9,053 nt of DNA from positions 1 through 9,053 of the forward strand of contig JBMFNP010000063.1 of assembly GCA_049970095.1 (NCBI GenBank), given 5' to 3'. Position numbers and translations under genes: made by a program. Shown piece after piece: positions 5,757-9,053 of the stretch. The notes under the pieces were generated by a model. It ran no database searches. It was not told the origin of the DNA and saw only the letters and a list, made by a program, of their open reading frames with translations. This DNA comes from SKW197 sp049970095. Its GTDB lineage: Archaea; Thermoplasmatota; Thermoplasmata; Lutacidiplasmatales; SKW197. Within the stretch, counting starts at the first letter, position 1. Each line of letters begins with the position of its first letter.

Positions 5757-6626
5757 ATGCGAAAAATAAAAAGTGGAGTTCCTGGTCTTGACGAGATACT
5801 GGATGGAGGCTTGAACGAGTTTTCGACAACCGTAGTGATTGGATGTGCTGGCGCAGGTAAGACCACATTTGCACTTCAATTCGTAAAAAAAGGCTTGGAA
5901 ACAGGAAGTGAAGCCATCTTTATAACTCTGGATGAGAATAAGGAGCAAATCATAAAGGAAGCAGTGGCAATGGGCTGGGGAGAGATTCTCGACTATCTTG
6001 ACGAGGAAAAACTGGTGTTTATTGATGCAAGCGGCAAGGAATTCACAAATTTCATAAGAAAAGAACTTCCAGATTTCGTAGCAACTTGGAAAGGTGCTGG
6101 TGCAAGAATCGCAATAGACCCTCTGACGCCTGTAATCTGGGTAACAAAGGAACTTTATGAGCAGCGAGAACTCCTCAGTTTTCTGATGAAGGAAACAAGG
6201 AAAATTGGTACGGTGCTCTGCACACTTGAAGAGCATGGCCCTGGGGGAAACTTAACAGGCTCAGAAACTGTCCTTCCAATGTATCTAGCTGACTGTGTAA
6301 TCCATCTGAGATACCGTCCACTGGAAGTTAAACCATACAGAACGCTAAAGGTGATAAAATACCGTTCCTCCAGGCACAGCGAAAACGCACACCATTATAG
6401 GTTCATCAGAAACATCGGGCTTGTGGTGCTTCGGAACAGTGAAGAGATCTTTCCAGGCACAAAAATACCGGAAAAACTTAAAATAGAAATACTTAAGGAG
6501 ATGGGACCACTCTCAAAAGATAAACAATTAAAACTCTCCCAAATCCTTGAAAATCTTACAATGAAAGACATTGATGGAATTGAACTAGGGGAATTGGTTG
6601 AACGCCTGAAGGAATATTTTGTGTGA
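5757..6626 (+). CDS. single-domain KaiC/RadA-like RecA-superfamily ATPase
   Basis: The 289-residue protein belongs to the archaeal KaiC-type RecA-superfamily ATPases (COG0467-like), linked to signal transduction. It opens with the family's IKSGVPGLDEILDGGL. The Walker A motif is GCAGAGKT at residues 29-36. An acidic pair lies in TLDENKEQI (D59, E60), where KaiC usually has EE. Walker B is RIAIDP with D121. The segment VIKYRSSRHSENAHHYRFI followed by NIGLVV matches the typical KaiC-domain C-terminal strand region. There is one ATPase domain only, followed by a ~60-residue charged helical tail. The frame is open from an ATG at 5649, but those 36 residues lie upstream of or over the TATA box and look non-coding. 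The winged-helix gene begins 4 nt after its stop, so the pair is an operon. Such pairs suggest an ATP-dependent switch controlling a DNA-binding partner; this is inference. Confidence 0.88.
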   Translation: MRKIKSGVPGLDEILDGGLNEFSTTVVIGCAGAGKTTFALQFVKKGLETGSEAIFITLDENKEQIIKEAVAMGWGEILDYLDEEKLVFIDASGKEFTNFIRKELPDFVATWKGAGARIAIDPLTPVIWVTKELYEQRELLSFLMKETRKIGTVLCTLEEHGPGGNLTGSETVLPMYLADCVIHLRYRPLEVKPYRTLKVIKYRSSRHSENAHHYRFIRNIGLVVLRNSEEIFPGTKIPEKLKIEILKEMGPLSKDKQLKLSQILENLTMKDIDGIELGELVERLKEYFV

Positions 6627-6630
6627 GAAC

Positions 6631-7347
6631 ATGGGAATTGGTAAATCACTGAAGAAAGTGATTGAAAAAAATGCGAAAAAAAAGGAGATAGATACACTGG
6701 CAGTTCTTGCCACCGTTACAAACTATCCCTGTCTGATTTCTACAAAAATTGCGGAAAAACTGGAAGCAACAACTGGAACAGTACGCTGGCATCTTAAAAA
6801 ACTTGTGAATGAACATTTGGTGGTGGCTGAAAGAATTGGTGGAAAGGTGCTCTTCTACACCGAAGGTTTTCTGGATAATGATGATGTAGAAAAAATTGCG
6901 TTTCTTCAGAACCCTGAAATTCATGAGATTATTTCAAGAATTGCTAGACATGGCGGGATTTCAAAAAGGGAACTGCTTGCATTTATTCCAGAAGACAAAC
7001 ATTCAAAATTCTACACATATGAGAATTTTCTCACAAAATCTGTGCACCTTGGACTTATCAGAATTCTAAAAGATATGAAAATAAATTATTATTATCTTTC
7101 AAATTCATTTATTCAGTTGATAAAAAATTATAGTTTACGGGAACAAAAATCTGCAAAAGCATTTATCAATAAGATGAACCAGGTGCTTCCCAGATTTTCC
7201 CAGAATGCCCGATGTGAGATAATTGTAAAGGATTTTGAGTACTGTGTTTTAATTTCCCATAAAAATAACACACTGGCAGGAGAATATATCCTACACACAA
7301 ATCCACTATGGCAGTACAGACAGTTCATTCCATTAGAACAATTTTAA
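6631..7347 (+). CDS. winged-helix transcriptional regulator
   Basis: The product has 238 residues. A lysine-rich start (SLKKVIEKNAKKKE) precedes a winged helix at residues ~20-80. Its recognition helix is in ATTGTVRWHLKKLVNEHLV and its wing in ERIGGKVLFYTE. A second winged-helix-like unit spans ~94-165 (IHEIISRIARHGGISKRELL onward). The C-terminal ~75 residues (from SLREQKSAKAF) are of unknown role and contain two Cys. An in-frame TTG at 6619 would overlap the previous gene, but the ATG at 6631 is preferred. It is 4 nt downstream of the KaiC-like ATPase stop, so the two are co-expressed. It is probably a DNA-binding output partner of that ATPase. The 3' end overlaps the convergent UPF0179 gene by 23 nt. 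Confidence 0.82.
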   Translation: MGIGKSLKKVIEKNAKKKEIDTLAVLATVTNYPCLISTKIAEKLEATTGTVRWHLKKLVNEHLVVAERIGGKVLFYTEGFLDNDDVEKIAFLQNPEIHEIISRIARHGGISKRELLAFIPEDKHSKFYTYENFLTKSVHLGLIRILKDMKINYYYLSNSFIQLIKNYSLREQKSAKAFINKMNQVLPRFSQNARCEIIVKDFEYCVLISHKNNTLAGEYILHTNPLWQYRQFIPLEQF

Positions 7348-7753
7348 GCGCCTTGTTCATCCTACAGACTGCATCTCCCACGATACTCACAACTCTGTAT
7401 TTTTCGTTTGGGTCTGAAATCAAGGGATTGCATCTTCTGTAATTTTCACAATCTGCTTCCCTGCACATTGCTGTTTCCAGTGTTATCAAACTACCCTCAA
7501 TCGCTTTGCTGCTCGGAATGCAGCGCTCAAAAGGCACCTTTTCAACCTCTACAATCGTTATTGTGCGGTCATGTACCTTGCATTCATGTGTCTTATCCTT
7601 CCGTACACCGATTATTCTGTACACCTTTCCCCTCTCTAGATTTATGCAAGCATTTTTGAATCTGCAATCCCTGCATTCGCTTACTGGACCAGCATATACA
7701 AATTCATATCCTTCTTCCGCAAGATTGCTACCAACTGCAGTGATTATTCCCAA
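7325..7753 (-). CDS. UPF0179 family protein
   Basis: The 142-residue product matches the archaeal UPF0179 family, whose function is unknown. It carries two cysteine clusters, C27-x2-C30-x5-C36 and C97-x4-C102-x5-C108, plus C58, C78 and C130. Together they could bind zinc or an iron-sulfur cluster. There is no membrane helix or signal peptide. The start codon is TTG at 7753. It is supported by GAGGTG (7764-7759) five bases upstream and by the N-terminus GIITAVGSNLAEEGYEFVY, which reads as a family-like start. The gene lies 9 nt downstream of glycerol-1-phosphate dehydrogenase, with the Shine-Dalgarno overlapping that stop codon, so the two form an operon. Confidence 0.88.
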   Translation of the reverse strand: MGIITAVGSNLAEEGYEFVYAGPVSECRDCRFKNACINLERGKVYRIIGVRKDKTHECKVHDRTITIVEVEKVPFERCIPSSKAIEGSLITLETAMCREADCENYRRCNPLISDPNEKYRVVSIVGDAVCRMNKALKIVLME

Positions 7754-7758
7754 GCTCC

Positions 7759-7764
7759 CACCTC
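7759..7764 (-). promoter_or_regulatory. Shine-Dalgarno site supporting a TTG start
   Basis: GAGGTG on the minus strand overlaps the TGA stop of the upstream dehydrogenase gene. It is spaced 5 nt from the TTG at 7753, and no ATG is available nearby in frame. Confidence 0.65.
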
Positions 7765-8827
7765 ATATCACACCTGTAACCTTGGCAATTTTTTCAGATG
7801 CATCCGGTGTGAGACCCTTATCTCCCAGTATTGTGTATCTATCAGGTCTTACTTTCTGTGCATTAACCAGTGCACTTATGATCTCCTCTTTGCTCACACC
7901 CAGCTCAACAGCAGTTGTAGGTGCGCCAATAGTTTTCAGAGCATTTTTTATTCTCTGCCAGTCCCCACCGTGAAGGTACATCATCATTATTGCACCTACA
8001 CCGCATTGCTCTCCATGCAATCCTTTTCCATGTGTTATAGCATCCAGTGCATGGGAAAACATATGCTCAGCACCACTGGTTGGTCTTGAACTTCCAGCCA
8101 CACTCATAGAAATTCCTGAGATTATCATGGGTTTTATTGCAAGCCAGACACTCTCTTCAATATTCGGTTTTATAAGCGGTGCATTTTCAATAATACTTTC
8201 TGCAGTAAATTCTGCAAGGGTTGCTGCAGTACTGCTGAATTCTTCGTTTCTTAGTCTTGAGGCAAGTCTCCAGTCTAGAAGAGCGGTGAGGTTTGCAATC
8301 ACATCTGCACAACCAGATGCAAGGAACCTAAATGGTGCCTTTACAATTACTGCGCTGTCTGCAACCACACCGAGAGGTACATTTGCCTCTACAGAAAGAG
8401 ATACTCCATTGGTTTTGAGAGAAGCCCTTGGAGATGCTATTCCGTCATGTGAGGCAATAGTGGGTACCGAAATAAAAGGAATTTGCATCTCAGAAGAGCA
8501 TACTTTGGCTATGTCTATTTTACTGCCACCGCCAACACCCACAAGAAATGCCGCACGGGTTTCCAGGGCAATTTTTTTTATTTCGTTCACATTCTCAACA
8601 GTCGCCTCACCTGTAACCGCAACTTGCACTTCAAATTTTTCTGCCTGGAGATACTCAGCTACAAGTCTTCCTGCAATGCTTTCAGAACGCTTACCTGTAA
8701 TCACAAGTCCTCTCTGACCCAGTTCAAAGTTCTTTGCCAGCTTTCCAATCTCTTCAAGCACGCCATGTCCTGCAAGCACCGCTCTTGGAAATACCATTGC
8801 CTTGCTCTTCCTGAACAGGTTTTCCAT
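7763..8827 (-). CDS. egsA: sn-glycerol-1-phosphate dehydrogenase
   Basis: This cytosolic enzyme reduces dihydroxyacetone phosphate to sn-glycerol-1-phosphate with NAD(P)H, creating the backbone of archaeal ether lipids. The 354-residue product is of normal length for the family (iron-containing/glycerol dehydrogenase fold). The nucleotide-binding loop is VGVGGGSKID at residues 96-105, followed by PTIASHDGIASPRASL at 122-137. Likely Zn ligands are D175 (in SGCADVIANL), H255 (SGAEHMFSHALD) and H271 (GLHGEQCG). The start at 8827 agrees with a TATA box centred ~28 nt upstream, giving a leaderless message. It is the first gene of an operon with UPF0179. All expected catalytic residues are present, so it should be active. 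Confidence 0.95.
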   Translation of the reverse strand: MENLFRKSKAMVFPRAVLAGHGVLEEIGKLAKNFELGQRGLVITGKRSESIAGRLVAEYLQAEKFEVQVAVTGEATVENVNEIKKIALETRAAFLVGVGGGSKIDIAKVCSSEMQIPFISVPTIASHDGIASPRASLKTNGVSLSVEANVPLGVVADSAVIVKAPFRFLASGCADVIANLTALLDWRLASRLRNEEFSSTAATLAEFTAESIIENAPLIKPNIEESVWLAIKPMIISGISMSVAGSSRPTSGAEHMFSHALDAITHGKGLHGEQCGVGAIMMMYLHGGDWQRIKNALKTIGAPTTAVELGVSKEEIISALVNAQKVRPDRYTILGDKGLTPDASEKIAKVTGVI

Positions 8828-8850
8828 TGTCTTCTCTTAACTCTTCAAGG

Positions 8851-8860
8851 GTTATATGTT
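8851..8860 (-). promoter_or_regulatory. TATA box of the egsA operon
   Basis: On the minus strand aacatataac lies 24-33 nt upstream of the ATG at 8827, the spacing expected for a leaderless archaeal transcript. Confidence 0.55.
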
Positions 8861-8865
8861 TTTCG

Positions 8866-9053
8866 CACGAGGGGAGGGGGCAGAGCCCCCTCCCCTTACG
8901 GTCGGGGTTACACCCTACGGTACCTGTGTTAAGGGGTATCTAAAGATACCCCGAACGCACAAACCCTCACGAGGGGCTTCGCCCCTTACGGTAACCTCTC
9001 CCCTTTCAGGGTATGGGAAGGTCGTTCTGCAGACGGCGAGGCTAGCGCCCCTC
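8866..9053. repeat. GC-rich hairpin-dense intergenic region with repeated motifs
   Basis: No gene is seen in this stretch, which runs off the window edge. Two copies of a module share CACGAGGGG (8866 and 8968) and CCCCTTACGGT (8892 and 8982), with a hairpin between. The first is a perfect 12-bp stem (8870-8881 with 8885-8896, loop AGA). The second is a 6-bp stem (8972-8977 with 8981-8986, loop TTC). Between them is another perfect 9-bp stem, GGGGTATCT (8933-8941) with AGATACCCC (8944-8952). TACGGT recurs at 8897, 8916 and 8987. The base composition contrasts sharply with the neighbouring genes. It could be a dispersed palindromic repeat element, a structured RNA, or the edge of a larger element beyond the window. 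Confidence 0.6.

Noticed and set aside
8127..8717. 196-codon plus-strand frame opposite the dehydrogenase gene
   Set aside because: It is a shadow of egsA, which shows all family motifs on the minus strand.
8866..9053. CRISPR array
   Set aside because: Only two diverged modules are present, with hairpins of different length inside and no regular spacer-repeat periodicity.

Overview
The window is archaeal, most likely euryarchaeal. It encodes an RNA polymerase subunit of the Rpo6/RpoK type, an sn-glycerol-1-phosphate dehydrogenase (the enzyme that sets archaeal lipid stereochemistry), a UPF0179 protein and a tRNA-Ser gene with a short bulge-helix type intron. Several genes have TATA-like boxes about 25-34 nt upstream of the start, as expected for leaderless or short-leader archaeal transcripts. 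A Thermoplasmata-like relative is a reasonable guess, but nothing here fixes the lineage. Coding DNA is moderately AT-rich. Only the tRNA and the last ~190 bases are clearly GC-rich.

Layout. Positions 1-114 hold the 3' end of a truncated reading frame that may be a transposase remnant. A plus-strand pair follows: a small single-pass membrane protein (268-606) overlaps a YchF/OBG-family GTPase with a TGS domain (584-1777). Next is tRNA-Ser(GGA) at 1840-1937, interrupted by a 13-nt intron. From 2042 to about 4400 lie two linked, broken plus-strand genes. The first would encode a ~570-residue secreted or membrane protein with two calcium-type acidic loops, a glycosylation-rich ectodomain, amphipathic helices and a hydrophobic multi-helix C-terminus. 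It is broken by an early frameshift and by an in-frame TGA near its end. The second, 4 nt downstream, would encode a two-helix membrane protein with a PH-like tail and is also frameshifted.

After a pyrimidine-rich spacer comes a small conserved-looking protein (4503-4727). It converges on a minus-strand operon of an ArsR-like regulator and rpoK (5503 down to 4732). Across a 253-nt divergent intergenic region, a plus-strand operon encodes a single-domain KaiC/RadA-like ATPase (5757-6626) and a winged-helix regulator (6631-7347). The latter runs tail-to-tail into a minus-strand operon of glycerol-1-phosphate dehydrogenase (8827-7763) and UPF0179 (7753-7325). The window ends in a GC-rich, hairpin-dense stretch with repeated motifs and no gene.

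Functionally, the intact genes cover translation (GTPase, tRNA), transcription (RpoK, two regulators), signalling (KaiC-like ATPase) and lipid synthesis (G1PDH). The most unusual part is the decaying two-gene cassette downstream of the tRNA. Its architecture would fit an exported effector with a membrane-embedded partner, but that is inference. Several obvious longest-ORF starts were moved downstream to agree with promoter positions.
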